Origin: Erinaceus europaeus
Taxonomy: Eukaryota > Chordata > Mammalia > Eulipotyphla > Erinaceidae
Assembly (NCBI RefSeq): GCF_950295315.1
Contig: NC_080175.1
Span: 85,935,566-85,999,565, forward strand
Reading direction: 5' to 3'
Length of the DNA: 64,000 nt
Below the pieces are notes generated by a model. That model was not told the origin of the DNA, ran no database searches, and saw only the letters and a list, made by a program, of their open reading frames with translations. The translations under genes were made by a program, and so were the position numbers. Numbering within the stretch: the stretch's first letter is position 1; the number at the start of each line of letters is the position of its first letter. Shown in pieces: positions 53,065 to 63,239 of the stretch.

Positions 53065-56000
53065 CAAAAAAAAATTCCAACTCTACCTGAGTTCATCAGT
53101 GATAGAACAGAATTAGAAACACAAACAACAGTAAGAAAAGAAGCAAAGGCACTGGGAAAGGAAGGACAAGATGGACAGAGCGATATGAACAATGTTGCTG
53201 AACCCTGGCCAAATATGAAAAGGCAAATGCCAGACCTGAAAATCTAAAACTCTGATCTCTGTCTCACCTAGGTGGAACCAGAAGCTGAAGTGTTGAGAAC
53301 AGAGAGGGAGGAGAGGGAGGGAGGAATGCTGGTCGACTGCACATGTACTTGAAACTTGGGAGACGGAGTCAGAAAAGGACACAGGGTGAAACTTGTCTGG
53401 GGGTGTGATACTGCACCAAAACCGAGAACTCTAGAGCAGGATGGAAGCATATTTTATAGATACTCATGATACAGAACTAGGGAATAAGGCCCATGTGCAG
53501 ACCATTGTGCTGTGAACCATTAACCTCCTAATAAACTGGGAATAATAAAAAAAAAAAAACTACAGTAATGAAAACAATGTAATCAGAGGCCAGTAAGACA
53601 GCACAGAGCCTGGAAGCAAGCAGATGTATTTTGATGATTTATTTTTCCACAAAATAATGACTAAATCTCTACTGGAACAACACCATTTAAAAAAATTATT
53701 TATTTTCTCTTTTGTTTTATTGTTGTAGTTATTATTGTTGTTGTTGGATAGGACAGAGAGAAATGGAGAGAGGAGGGGAAGACAGAGAGGGGAGAGAAAG
53801 ATAGACACCTGCAGACCTGCTTCACCGCCTGTAAAGCGACTTCCCTGCAGGTGGGGAGCCAGGGCCTCAAACCAGGATCGTTATGCAGGTCCTTGCCCTT
53901 CGTGCTACGTGCACTTAACCCACTGTGCCCGACTCCCACACCATTTTATACGCAGTGAACCTCTACCGCTCACTGATACCATATTGAACCATATTGAAAT
54001 TTAATGTGGTCATAGTAATAGACATAAGAACTGAAACCATTATATTTCTTTTCTTATATAATTTTTTTAAAAAGTTCTTACATTTTTTTGTTATCTTTAT
54101 TTATTTATTTGGATAGAGACGGCCGGAAATCCAGAGGGAAGGAGGTGACAGAGAGGAAAAGAGACCGAGAGACACCTGCAGCTCTGCTTCATCACTCTTA
54201 AAGCTTCCTCCCTGCAGGTGAGGACTGGGGACTCGAACCCAGGTCCTTGCGCACTGTAATATGTGCACTTAATCACGTGCGCCACCACCCATCCCCTGAA
54301 ACCATTGTATTTCTAGAAGGAAAAATACTAGTGACCTGTTCTGAGCAAAGCTTTCTCAGACTGAACATTAAAATGTATAACAGGAGAAAAATAGTAATTG
54401 GAATAAGTCAAAATGAAAATTTCCTGTTTTGTCAAAAGACACTAGAAAAATAAGGGACCAGGCCGTGGCACACACAGCAGAGCGGACATGTTGGAGTGAG
54501 CGAGGCCCCAAGTTCAAGCCCTTGGTCCCCGCATGCAGGGAAGCTTCACAAGTGCCGAAGTAGTGTTGCAGGTGTCTCTCTTTCCTCTCTGTATCTCTAT
54601 CTCCCCCTTCCTTCTTGATTTCACTTTGTCTCTAACAAACATATGTTTTATAAAGAGGTAACTTAAAAAGGAAACTAGAAAAATGAAAGACAAGGCCCAA
54701 AATTAGAAAAAGAATTTACAAAATATATATTCAATAAAATATTTGTATCCAGAATACATAAGAATTCTTGTGAAAAAAAGTATCCAATTTGATGGAAAAT
54801 GTATAAAGTACTGCAACATATTTTATAAAGAAAATATGTTAGTAGCAAATAGGCATGTGGATAAAAACAAGCTAAACAGCATGAGTAATTACAGAAATAC
54901 AACTTAAAACGACTAGCGACTACCGCACATCTAGTGGGGGCGGCTAAAAGTAGAAGGGCTCCTCCAGTATTGGTCATGATACAGAACGTCACTCTTCTAT
55001 CACGCTGTACAGACAGAAAACATCCCAGCTATCGTACAAAACTGTTCAGCAGTTTCTTTTTTTTTCAAAGTACTTTACATTTTTTATATTTATTTATTTT
55101 CCCTTTTGTTGCCCTTGTTTTTCATTGTTGTTGTAGTTATTATTGTTGTTATTGATGCTGTCGTTGCTGGATAGGACAGAGAGCAATGGAGAGAGGAGGG
55201 GAAGACAAAGAGGGGGAGAGAAAGACAGACACCTGCAGACCTGCTTCACTGCCTGTGAAGCGACGCTCCTGCAGGTGGGGAGCCGGGGGCTCAAACCGCG
55301 ATCCTTCCGCCTTTGTGCTGCGCTACTGCTGGACTCCCTCAGCAGTTTCTTAAAACAGTTATACATACATTTACCTTATGACTAAGAAATCCCAGTCCTA
55401 GGAAATTACCCAAGGAAAAATGAAAACATATGTTAATGCAAAGACTTCAACAGAATGTTTAAGGCAACTTTATTTAAAATAGCTCAAACCAGGATATAAT
55501 CCAAATATTCATGGCTAGAATAACAAATTGGGAACTCCACATAATAGATTGACACTCATCAATAAAAAGAGCTTACTACTGATAAATTTAGCATTACTGA
55601 TTAATCTCAAAATAATTACGATGAACTAAATGAACCCCACACATTTTGACAAATGTAGATTAATCTAACATCAGAGGGCGTCTAACGGGGAAGGAGCGAG
55701 ACCTGGAAGAGTGTAAAGGAGAGACTGAAAAGGGAATAAGGAAAGCTATGGGAGGATGGGTATGTTCACTGTGTTAGCTGTAGTAATGGTCTAGTGACTG
55801 TATCCATGAGCCCAAATGTATCGAATCAGATACTTTAAACAAGTACATCTTTGCATGTCAATTATACCTCTAACTTTTAGAAAGACTACAGGTAATGTGC
55901 ATTTTAAAACAGAAAAAATTTTGAAAGATGAGCAAGACAGTGTATTAAGAAAGTTTATGTAATGCCACAGATACAATGGTTGTATCAAGCAAGGCATCTA

Positions 56001-56445
56001 TGAGTTGACACTATATATGTCTTCTAGTAATTGTCTTTGTTTCCAAGACTACTTCATTTTTGTTAAATATTGCTCTGTTTTGAGCAGTATTTCTCCCTAG
56101 CCATTCATCACTTTCACAAACTGAAAAGTAATTTGGTTTTATAACAAGCAGAATACAGAATCCTGATAAAAGGCAGCGGAATGAGACAATAAACAACGGA
56201 GGTAGAAAAGTGCATGAAATCAGACGTGCCATTTCTCTGTAAAGTAAATCACCTTCCACCTGTCTTGTGTCTTTTCTCTAACTAGCTAATTATTCCAACA
56301 CTGTTTTCCAAATTTATTTCAAAAGTTACACTGAAATTACACGTTCTACTTACCAGCTGCTTTTCTTGTTTCTCTAAAGCTGCTCGGTCTCTGATTATAG
56401 CCCTCTGTGTACCTCGTAACTCTCGATTCTGTTCTTTTATTACAT
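44815..56445 (-). CDS. CHMP2B: CHMP2B, exons 2-6 (5' partial: exon 1 outside window)
   Basis: Charged multivesicular body protein 2B is a subunit of the ESCRT-III polymer that constricts endosomal membranes and recruits VPS4 (known; human truncations cause frontotemporal dementia). Complement exons 56354-56445, 50788-50982, 48215-48317, 45113-45219 and 44815-44925 join in frame to 608 nt, encoding residues 12-213. With the ~34 nt expected in exon 1, the total is 642 nt, the known 213-residue length. The order is a basic/helical N-terminal ESCRT-III core (EQNRELRG through KKMAKIGNKEA and AMSTTAK), an acidic helix (DDIFDGSDDEEESQD) and a C-terminal MIT-interacting motif (DEEIERQLKALGVD) for VPS4. 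Introns 5 to 2 are 187, 2,995, 2,470 and 5,371 bp. Intron 1 exceeds 7.5 kb. No stop or frameshift interrupts the frame, and introns are retained, so this is the real locus. Confidence 0.96.
45113..45219 (-). CDS. CHMP2B: CHMP2B coding exon 5
   Basis: Acceptor CCCCCCCAG|TCAATG and donor GGAAAG|GTTTGA. It encodes residues 142-177, reading INDTLDDIFDGSDDEEESQD, then IVNQVLDEIGIEISGK. This is the acidic segment involved in autoinhibition in the family. The donor departs from consensus at several intron positions; the other three donors seen in this gene are GTAAGT. Length is 107 nt. Confidence 0.95.
45563..45850 (+). mobile_element. SINE family A with internal deletion, CHMP2B intron 4
   Basis: Full head and tail, but the ~27 bp between CCTGCAGG and GTCTGCAGG is missing compared with all other copies. 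Flanked by AAAAAGTAAATTTGG and AAAAAGTAATTTTGG. (AAAT)n tail. Confidence 0.9.
47280..47440 (-). mobile_element. Degraded SINE remnant
   Basis: TGTCAGGGATCCAACCCAAG and CCCCAAGCATGCATGTCC resemble a reversed C/D head. A long open frame across it (47011-47514) is therefore not a gene. Confidence 0.4.
47711..47739. repeat. (TG)n microsatellite
   Basis: About 13 TG units preceded by ATATATATG, in CHMP2B intron 4. Confidence 0.9.
48215..48317 (-). CDS. CHMP2B: CHMP2B coding exon 4
   Basis: Acceptor CTGCTAAAG|ACAATG and donor AATGA|GTAAGT. It encodes residues 108-141 plus one base, reading TMQAVNKKMDPQKTLQ through NFQKENMKMEMTEEM. This is the helix 3-4 region. Length is 103 nt. Confidence 0.95.
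48585..48770 (+). mobile_element. SINE family C with (CA)n tail
   Basis: GTGGGGGAGATAGTATAATG, GAGGCTCCAGAGTTCCAGGT head; the tail is (CA)n, followed by a duplicated TAAATTCCATTGA unit and CGCACGCACG. Confidence 0.75.
48895..49108 (+). mobile_element. SINE family A, 5'-truncated with duplications
   Basis: Starts at GCATAAGGATCCC, lacking the A box. It is flanked by AGAGAATATGCTG at 48882-48894 and 49109-49121. True 5' truncation on insertion, rarer for SINEs than for L1. Confidence 0.9.
49425..49590 (-). mobile_element. Degraded SINE with (AG)n
   Basis: TTTAAATATTTATTTTAG tail, (AG)18 at ~49471-49508, then a GTTTTGGTTCATGGTAGG and CTGAACCTCTGACC reversed head. Confidence 0.5.
49630..50275 (-). 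mobile_element. L1 3' UTR, antisense, two stacked copies
   Basis: Two consecutive blocks (about 49640-49920 and 49930-50270) share CAGTTG(G/C)TG(T/A)CACATG, ATAGATGTCTGCA and CCCTCTCC. The second also matches the 3.7-4.4 kb block. They are separated by a CT microsatellite (~49872-49903). Confidence 0.65.
50276..50448 (-). mobile_element. SINE family D
   Basis: TTTATTTATTTATTTTTAGA tail, ACCAGACATCACTTTGGTAC, CCACTGCGCCACCTCCTGGA head. Confidence 0.8.
50652..50697. repeat. (CA)n microsatellite
   Basis: About 22 CA units, 90 bp downstream of the CHMP2B exon 3 donor (in intron 3). Confidence 0.95.
50788..50982 (-). CDS. CHMP2B: CHMP2B coding exon 3
   Basis: Acceptor CTCTTTTAG|GAATTAG and donor GCAAAA|GTAAGT. 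It encodes residues 43-107 in phase 0, from ELEIKKMAKIGNKEACRVLA to QMKMAGAMSTTAK. As I recall the human protein, residue 52 onward carries EACK where this has EACR, a conservative change. It forms helix 2 of the core. Length is 195 nt. Confidence 0.96.
51165..51320 (+). mobile_element. Repeat R copy g, fragment
   Basis: GGCTGGGAGTATGGATCAAC to CAGAGGGTTAAAGAATAGGA, matching copy h but cut off at the point where the SINE head begins. Confidence 0.75.
51321..51632 (+). mobile_element. Chimera: SINE family A head joined to L1 3' tail
   Basis: A family A head (TGGGAGTCGGGCGGTAGCAC to GGAAGGATCCCGGTTG, ~76 nt) runs directly at ~51397 into L1-like 3' UTR (AGTAGGACCTGAACTGGAAT ... TTAATTTCCCAATAAAGAAA) and poly(A). 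The SINE body and tail are absent. Confidence 0.65.
51650..53560 (+). mobile_element. HAL1-like L1 relative: ORF1 only, no ORF2
   Basis: About 0.65 kb of leader is followed by a decayed L1 ORF1. It has a coiled-coil-type start (MELDEVKDTMEEV, 52339), an RRM-like stretch (VRVIRPPE ... TADFPHLGN, to 52662) and, after frameshifts, the C-terminal domain (SRKEWNCIFIVLK, then SYPAKLSF and EFTTTNLALQ at ~52840-53030). The sequence then runs through a CA repeat into 3' UTR and a poly(A) tail at ~53550 without any ORF2. L1 ORF1 homology is clear; calling it HAL1 is inference from the missing ORF2. Confidence 0.7.
53689..53937 (-). mobile_element. SINE family A
   Basis: Reverse copy, TTTTATTGTTGTAGTTATTATT tail; ACACCATTT duplications at 53680-53688 and 53938-53946. 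Confidence 0.95.
54085..54297 (-). mobile_element. SINE family B
   Basis: Reverse copy with TTATCTTTATTTATTTATTT tail and GTGCGCCACCACCCATCCCC head. Flanked by TGAAACCATTATATTTCT-like and TGAAACCATTGTATTTCT. Confidence 0.9.
54455..54660 (+). mobile_element. SINE family B
   Basis: GGGACCAGGCCGTGGCACAC head, TGCAGGTGTCTCTCTTTCCT body. It faces the previous reversed copy across ~155 bp. Confidence 0.8.
54665..55900 (+). mobile_element. L1 3' region, sense, split by a SINE
   Basis: Reads like L1 3' end in sense: ATGAAAGACAAGGCCCAAAA, ACTACCGCACATCTAGTGGG, CTCAAACCAGGATATAATCC and CAATAAAAAGAGCTTACTAC. Decayed, no frame. Confidence 0.75.
55059..55339 (-). mobile_element. SINE family A nested in L1
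   Basis: Reverse copy; CAGCAGTTTCTT at 55047-55058 and 55340-55351. Confidence 0.95.
56354..56445 (-). CDS. CHMP2B: CHMP2B coding exon 2
   Basis: On the minus strand the acceptor is TCTCTTAG|ATGTAA and the donor CAGCTG|GTAAGT. It reads VIKEQNRELRGTQ, then RAIIRDRAALEKQEKQL (residues 13-42, with two bases of codon 12). This is the first long helix of the ESCRT-III core. Length is 92 nt. Confidence 0.95.
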
Positions 56446-57130
56446 CTAAGAGAACCACAAAAGAAACCCAAATGTAAGGGTCACAAAATTTTCCTTCAAT
56501 ATATTAAAACCTGGATTGTAAGTACTGATTATGCAAGAGTGACAAGGGTGTAGTTTTGCAACAGTCTGAGGTTTAACCAAGTCTACAGCATGATCAACTA
56601 AAGAAAAGGGACACATAGACTGGACGTGAATGTTCAAAACTTTCGTGTATCAAAGAACATTATCAAATAAACAGGCAGCTTACAGATGGGGAAAATGGTA
56701 TGCTTATTAGACAGACACATGATAACAGTCTAGTAACCAGAACATATAGCAAAAAATTTTTTTTTTCAATTCATGAACAAAAAAATTCTCACTCAAAAAT
56801 TAGATAAAGGACTTGGAATAGACATTTCTCCAAGAAAATGGAATGGTTAAAATATTTATAGATGAAAATGGTATTCACTATCAGTCATTAGGGATATAAT
56901 GTCAAATTCCCCAGAGAGTCTATAAACAGAATCAAAAAGGGAAAATAACAAGTATTGATGATGGTGGAGATGCTGGAAGCCTTGTATACTGTTGGCGAGA
57001 ATATAAATTGTTTCAGCCACTGTGGAAAACGGTTTGGCTGTTCCTCAAAATGTTAAACATCAAATTATTATATGATCCTGTAATTCACTCCTAAGCGTAC
57101 ATAACGGAAAGAAATAAAAAAGAAAATAAT

Positions 57131-57440
57131 AGGGGTTGGGCGGTGGCACAGTGGGTTAAGCGCACGTGGCGCAAAGTGCAGGGACCGGCTTAAGAATCCC
57201 AGTTTGAGACCCCGGCTCCGGCTCCCCACCTGCAAGGGAGTCGCTTCACAGGCAGTGAAGCAGGTCTGCAGGTGTCTATCTTTCTCTCCCCCTCTCTGTC
57301 TTCCCCTCCTCTCTCCATTTCTCTCTGTCCTATCTAACAATGATGACATCAATAACAACAGTAATAATAGCTACAACAACAATAACAAAAAAAAACAAGG
57401 GCAACAAAAGGGAAAATAAATAATGAAAGAAAAAAAAAAG
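57131..57440 (+). mobile_element. SINE family A nested in L1
   Basis: GGGGTTGGGCGGTGGCACAG head with A box; a short duplication (CCGGCTCCGGCTCC) lies in the head-body junction. Tail AATAACAAAAAAAAACAAGG. Confidence 0.9.
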
Positions 57441-57630
57441 AATACCACAAATGTTCATAAGAACATTATATATATATAATAGCCAAGAGCGGACAACAAC
57501 CCACATGTCCAAAAACTGACAAACGTATAAATGATGTTATACAGTAAAACAGAATTTATTCAGCTATAAAAAAGAAAAGTACTGATGCATACTACAGCCA
57601 GTGTAGATAAACCTTAACCTACTATGCTAA

Positions 57631-57840
57631 GGGACCAAGTGGTGGTGCACCTGGCTGAATACACACATTACAATGTGCAAGGACCCGGGTTCAAGGACCC
57701 AGTCCCACCTGCCGAGGGAAAGCCCAATGAGCAGTGAAGCAGTGCTACAGGTTTCTCATTCTTCCTCCCTCTACCTCTTCCTTCCCTCAATTTATATCTC
57801 TATCTAATAAATAAATATAATTTATAAAAACAAATACTTT
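57631..57840 (+). mobile_element. SINE family B nested in L1
   Basis: GGGACCAAGTGGTGGTGCAC head; flanked by TATGCTAA at both ends. Confidence 0.9.
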
Positions 57841-58014
57841 AAAAAATATGCTAAATGAAAGAAGTACTCCCCCCACACACACATACTCACCCCCCAGACT
57901 GGTGACTGCTGGAGGAGGGTATGGATACAGGGTTTTATTCTGAGGTGGTGACTGTTTTCTGAGTGCGTTGGTAATAACAAGAAATGCATTTTCATATGTT
58001 TTAACAGTTGTGTC

Positions 58015-59445
58015 AACAAATTAGCAGACCTTAAAGAGCAGTAGAAGTCCGTGAATTTATAATTGTTTAATCATAAACACCGGTGACGACAGAGAATTTA
58101 CGCCTGCATCTGCAATGAGTAGTCATATGGGACGGTGTGTCCTTAAGCTCAGGGGTCTGTGCTAACTCCAGATAGTGTAATCGTGGGAGACATCAAATCA
58201 GATAACAATGGGATAGAGAACAGGGCTCTCTTTAAAGAAGAGACGGGAAATGCTAACAAAGTATGTGATTTAATCAACACAGTTTCACTCACTTGTAAAA
58301 AAATTATTTTAACTGTATATTATACTTGCCACTGTGCATTCGAGAAAGAAAATAAAGAAAATTAAGTATTACATATTCCAGTCTCACAGTTGTTAATAGT
58401 CCTATTAATATTTAAACAGTACTAAGCTATAAACTGAGATCATCTGATGTTACATACTGAAACACAGCCACAACACTTTAAAACATTCAACTGGAAAGAA
58501 AAGTAAAACATTTTTTTTCACAAGACGATAATTATATACTATAAAATAAATTCTTTTTTTTTTTTTTTTTTAACAAACCCTCCACATTTAGTGATCTGGC
58601 TTTCTCGATAACTTAGAAGGGATAACATACAAATGGCTCCGGGTGACTTTTCCTGTGCTAAAAGCCCTTACATTAATTTCTTGGTGGGTCTGATTTCATC
58701 ACAAAATTATAAGCTCTTTAAAAGCAGGCATACATGCATACATATCCTTATTTATTTATGTGTATTTCTACCACACCTCACACCAACTACTACCCTAATA
58801 TACTTTTCTAAGCAATGATCACATCAGAGAAAGTACAAATACATACTGAAATGCAAATGGATTTATCTTATACGCCTATTAGCACATTCTTTTAAAAAGA
58901 TAAAATAAAAATCTGTCATCAAAAATGATTGTTGATATTCAGTCATTTTTAAAAAAAGATTTATTCACTGACATGAGAAAGAAAGGAGAGGGAAAGAACC
59001 AGACCATCATTGTGGCGCATGGTATAGAGAGGGTCGAAATTGGGACCACATCCTTCCAAGTCCAAAATTCGAGCCAGTTTTCCTCGTGGGCCACAATAGT
59101 TCAGCTTGAGCTGTGACAGATTATCTCCCTCACAATGGAAAGGAAGAGCATCAGAGTCACAGATATTTTCCTTTCTGCTTTCCTCTTTTTAGATTCTGAA
59201 TCAAGACAGGACAAGCAGGTACAGAGTATGGCTGACATCTAAGAAAGGTGGAACACATAAATCCTGCACATTTTCTAGTTCCATCTCTAGGTAAAAGAGT
59301 ATGCCATAAACATTACTTACTATGACAATACAATCCCTACAGTAGGCGGTGGCTGTATAGCTCTTAATAGGTGGCAAAAGAAAATAGTACATGGCTCTAC
59401 CATGATCCGTTTTTCTATACTATCACTCAAGTGATTAAAAAAAAA
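58015..59445. other. CHMP2B: CHMP2B intron 1, mostly unique
   Basis: AT-rich with a T22 run at ~58553. A degraded family D-like piece lies at ~58950-59110 (GAACCAGACCATCATTGTGG). No exon 1 or CpG-rich promoter seen. Confidence 0.45.
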
Positions 59446-59448
59446 ATT

Positions 59449-59725
59449 CAGTCAGGCGGTAGTGCAGTGGGTTAAGGATCCCAGTTCGAGCCCCCAGTCC
59501 CCACCTGCAGGGGAGTCGCTTCACAGGCGGTGAAGCAGGACTGTGGGTGTCTGTCTTTCTCTCCCCCTGTCTTCCCCTCCTCTCTCTATTTCTCTGTCCT
59601 ATCTAACAACGATGATATCAATAACAATAATAACTACAACAACAATAATAAAATAAAATAAACAAGGGCAACAAAAGGGAAAAGAAAAAAAAAAGAAAAA
59701 GAAAAAGAAAAAAAAAAAAAAAAAC
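59449..59725 (+). mobile_element. SINE family A with shortened head
   Basis: GTCAGGCGGTAGTGCAGTGG is followed directly by GTTAAGGATCCCAGTTCGAG; about 30 nt between A and B boxes are missing. Long A-rich tail. Confidence 0.85.
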
Positions 59726-60309
59726 AAGTCGTGGAGACTATTCCATACCTTGTCCATGCCTAACACAACATCTAGAAACGGTTACAAAGCCTTGCAAGCT
59801 CTTTTCATTTAATGAAACCTATCTGGTGGCACCAAAGTAGTAACACAGACTTAAAATTCTGAACTTAAGATATAGACAGCAAAGGTGTTTATTCTTTGGT
59901 TCTGTCAAGAGATCTAACTTGGCAGGGGCAGAGGCAGGGGCAGGGGAGGGGAGGGGGAAGTGCCATAAAACAGTCAAATGAAACAAGAAGAAAAAAAATG
60001 CAGGTGCTTCCCATGGGGTCCATCTAACTCAGCAGAACTGACTTCTGGGATTCTAGGTCCAACCTGAATGAATTATGGCTGTCAAGCCCCAACTCGAGAC
60101 ATTGCTGTCCTTCTAGACCCTGCTCATTTACTTACGATTCACACATTTGAAGATTAAAGTAAAAAGTAATTATCAACTACATCCAGGAGCAATCTCTAAT
60201 TTGTCAGTAACTGTTTAAAGTGTCTGAATGAAAAAGGAGCCTAGAAAGGGAAAAAGCACACAGGAGTGAGGCCCAGCTCTGCAATAAATAAATAAACAAA
60301 CCAAGTAAG

Positions 60310-60490
60310 CAGTGAGCAAGGCGATGGTTCACTCAGCAGAGTGCAAACTTGACCAAGCAGGAGCAAGTGGGTTCAAGTCTCTGGCATATGAGAAAAACAT
60401 TCACGGCACCAGTGAAAGCTTCATGAAAGCTAGAGGATCGCTGTGGTGTCTCTCCTCCTCTGTCTCTATCTGAAATTAAAAGGAAAAAAA
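60310..60490 (+). mobile_element. Degraded SINE (B/E-like)
   Basis: GTGAGCAAGGCGATGGTTCA, GTGGGTTCAAGTCTCTGG, TCATGAAAGCTAGAGGATCG and a CTCTCC stretch. Confidence 0.5.
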
Positions 60491-60491
60491 T

Positions 60492-61100
60492 AGTCCTGGG
60501 GAGGGGAGACCGTGGAATGGTTATGCAAAAGACTTTCATGCATTGTTACGGAAATATCCGCACAGCAGCTCCAGGGTGCAGCAGATCCAAAGGTCTAGTC
60601 TGAGGCCTCCTGGAGGGCAGGGAGATATTTTATTATGCTGGTGGATTCATCCAGCAGGCTCCTGCCATGCTAGACTGTCCATCTAATTTGGAAAGCCGCT
60701 TATATACCCTTCCAGCTGCGTGCACTGATTGGTTACAGGGTGGTTTTGAAATAGGCATATGTAAGACAAAGGAGGAGGTGGATTGGTTACATTCCACGCC
60801 CATCAGGGCTGCCAAGGTGCAAGTGAATACAAAATGAAACATACAATTTGGTTGGCTACATTCTGCAAAACAAAATGATTCAACCTGATTGGTTGCATTT
60901 CTAGTTCCTAGGTTTGCTGAAATGCAGGAACAGCAGACCCGCCTGTCTGTCTATTGTGCAACTGGGGAACATTTTATTTCAGCATGAGACTCTTAGGTCC
61001 CAGGTTCAATCTCCAGCACCATCCTAAGTCAAAGCTGATCAGTGCTCTGGTCTCTGTCGCTCTCTCTCTCATAAATAAATAAGTAAATGAATAAAATACT
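60492..61100 (+). mobile_element. SINE family C split by an LTR
   Basis: The left part GGGGAGGGGAGACCGTGGAA to ACTTTCATGCAT ends at 60543. The right part GCATGAGACTCTTAGGTCCC to the AATAAATAAGTAAATGAATA tail resumes at 60982. Confidence 0.85.
60544..60981 (-). mobile_element. Solo LTR of an endogenous retrovirus, 4-bp duplication
   Basis: 438 bp bounded by TG and CA (TGTTACGG ... ATTTCA on +) with a 4-bp GCAT duplication at 60540-60543 and 60982-60985. On the minus strand it shows repeated CCAAT boxes, then TATATAA (near 60711-60717) and AATAAA (60629-60634), in the order of an LTR promoter and poly(A) signal. No internal viral genes are present. The 4-bp duplication suggests a class I (gamma-type) element. 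Confidence 0.75.
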
Positions 61101-61837
61101 TTTTAAAATCCTATGAAAGCCGTGAGATCAAGCATGTTTGATTCTCCAGCATAAATAAATTACTTAATTAAATAAAATTATGAGGAATTTTTTTGTTTAG
61201 AAAAATGCTCAGAAGAGTGTACTAGTTTCCTGAATCCCATATTCAATTATTTTTCTTTTGTGTCAAGAATGTCTGGACCACAGAAAATGTATGTTCGAGC
61301 TTTTAAATATTCAGAATAATAAACACTAAGAAAAAACACAATATCCTAGGAAAGATCTGGGTACTTGCAAGTAGCTCCAGGAGGATGCTCCATTTTATTT
61401 GGAAATGTATTTCTGGAAGGAATATGATTTATGTATAGGTGAATTTTATGTCCTAATAAACTAGCAGAGATGCGGCATCTCAACTTAGTTTTAACTTAGT
61501 TCAACTGTCAGAGATTCTGAACTCCAGACAAGAAACATACACAGATACTCTTCCAACCATGCCAAACTCAAGAATCGGTGCCTGGCTGCATTCTGTCATT
61601 AGCAGTCAGTCCATCAGTCACCTCCGAATCTGCATGAAGGTTCAAATGGATGGTGTGATTCTAGGGATACAGACTGCAGACTACGGTAAGCTCTACAAAC
61701 ACTACTTCTGGTTAGTAAAATATTACTTGGGGTTTAGTCTACATGATGACTGGATACAGAGATAGGTTCCTGTATCAGCCTTGCAAATATAGCATGCATG
61801 AGTGCTTTTTATTTTTATTTTAACAATTTTATTTTTT

Positions 61838-62042
61838 TATTATCTTTATTTATTGGATAGAGCTAGCCAGAAATCGAGAATGGAAGGGGGAGATAGAGAA
61901 GGAGAAAGACAGAGACACCTGCAGCCCTGCTTCATCACTCGCAAAGCTTTCCCCCTGCAGGTGGGGGCCAGGGGCTTGAACCCAAGTCCTTGTGCATTGT
62001 AACATGTGCGCTTAACCAGGTGTGCCACCACCGCCCCCCCCC
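61838..62042 (-). mobile_element. SINE family B
   Basis: TTATCTTTATTTATTGGATA tail; GTGTGCCACCACCG head and a C run. Confidence 0.9.
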
Positions 62043-62147
62043 CCACATGAGAACTTTATAATGAGCGGAATACAACTTTGAAAGCGTATGATTTACTTTG
62101 GTTCAGGTAAATGCACGTGGGGAAGCAAATGTTAAAAAATGAAGAAG

Positions 62148-62370
62148 AGGTGGGGCCTGGGGGAGAGGGTGCACCCAGCACACACATGTTGCCATGGCAA
62201 CCAGCTTCCAGGTCACTATTCCCACCTGCACGGGAAGCTTCCTAAGTGGTGGTGGGGCACCGCTACACTACAGGTGTCTCCCTTTCTCATTCCCTATCTC
62301 CCCTCAACTCTCTGTTTCTATCTCTGTCCTATCGAACTGATAATGATGAAAAACATTAAAATGCAAATGT
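62148..62370 (+). mobile_element. SINE family B, diverged
   Basis: GAGGTGGGGCCTGGGGGAGA, CACACATGTTGCCATGGCAA, TACAGGTGTCTCCCTTTCTC. Forms an inverted pair with the preceding copy. Confidence 0.65.
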
Positions 62371-62574
62371 AAAGAGAGATACTTAGCAGCGTTTCAGGTA
62401 GTATCAGTAAAAAAAAGCATCTGTGATTCATGTTATCAGGAGAAAAAAATAATTCTAAACAAGGAACATCACAACAAAAACAGCCAAAAACCATGGTGTA
62501 TACAAATGAATCTAAGAGAGTGAACAATGCTGCCAGACAGAAAAAGCCATCCGGAGGCACAAATATCCTGCTCT

Positions 62575-62658
62575 CCATGTAAAAGAAAGAAGAAAAGAAA
62601 AGAAAGAGAAGAGAAGGAAAAAGAAAAGAGAAGAGAAGAGAAGAGAAGAGAAAAGCTG
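62575..62658. repeat. Purine tract (AGAAG/GAAAA)n
   Basis: About 80 nt of A/G only, ending in AGAGAAGAGAAGAGAAGAGA. Confidence 0.9.
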
Positions 62659-62734
62659 TATCAAGGGAGAGGAAGATTGTTTACATTTCTACCACTCTTG
62701 GAAGTGAAAACCTCTCCCACTAGTTCTTAAAGAA

Positions 62735-63233
62735 TCTCGTTTCCTTGGAATATACCTAAAATAGACCTACTAGCCTTTTCCAAATCTCCATCTGCAACAT
62801 TCTTGCCTTTAGGCTCATGATTAGTCAACAATTTGTTCTGCTTTATATCTTAGCTCTTTTTCAGCCACCAGATTCCAGATGATACCATGATGCCAACCAG
62901 ACTTCGCTGGGCAGATGACCTGACCCCACTAAGGCTTCCTGGAGCCCTGCTTCCCCAGAACCTCGCCCCACTAGGGAAAGAGAGAGACAGGCTGGGAGTA
63001 TGGATCAACCTGCCAACTCCCAGTGGGGAAGCAATTATAGAAGCCAGACCTTTCACCTTCTGCACCTCATAATGACCTTGGGTCCATATTCCCAGAAGAA
63101 TAAAGAATAGGAAAGCTATCAGGGGAGGGTATAGGATACAGAGTTCTGGTGGTGGGAATCGTGTAGAACTGTACCCCTCTTATCCTATGGTCTTGTCAAT
63201 ATTTCCCATTTTATAAATATAAAAAAAAAAGGA
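62735..63233 (+). mobile_element. Repeat R copy h, near-intact 3' end
   Basis: TTCCTTGGAATATACCTAAA, GATGATACCATGATGCCAAC, GGAGTATGGATCAACCTGCC, GGTGGTGGGAATCGTGTAGA, CCCCTCTTATCCTATGGTCT and an A10 tail. The best-preserved copy. Confidence 0.8.
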
Positions 63234-63239
63234 AACTTG

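Larger units (their letters stand above)
56690..58010 (+). mobile_element. L1 3' region, sense, split by two SINEs, CHMP2B intron 1
   Basis: ATAGACATTTCTCCAAGAAA, GGAAGCCTTGTATACTGTTG, CCACTGTGGAAAACGGTTTG, AACATTATATATATATAATAGCC and GCATACTACAGCCAGTGTAG are L1 sense signatures. Confidence 0.8.
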
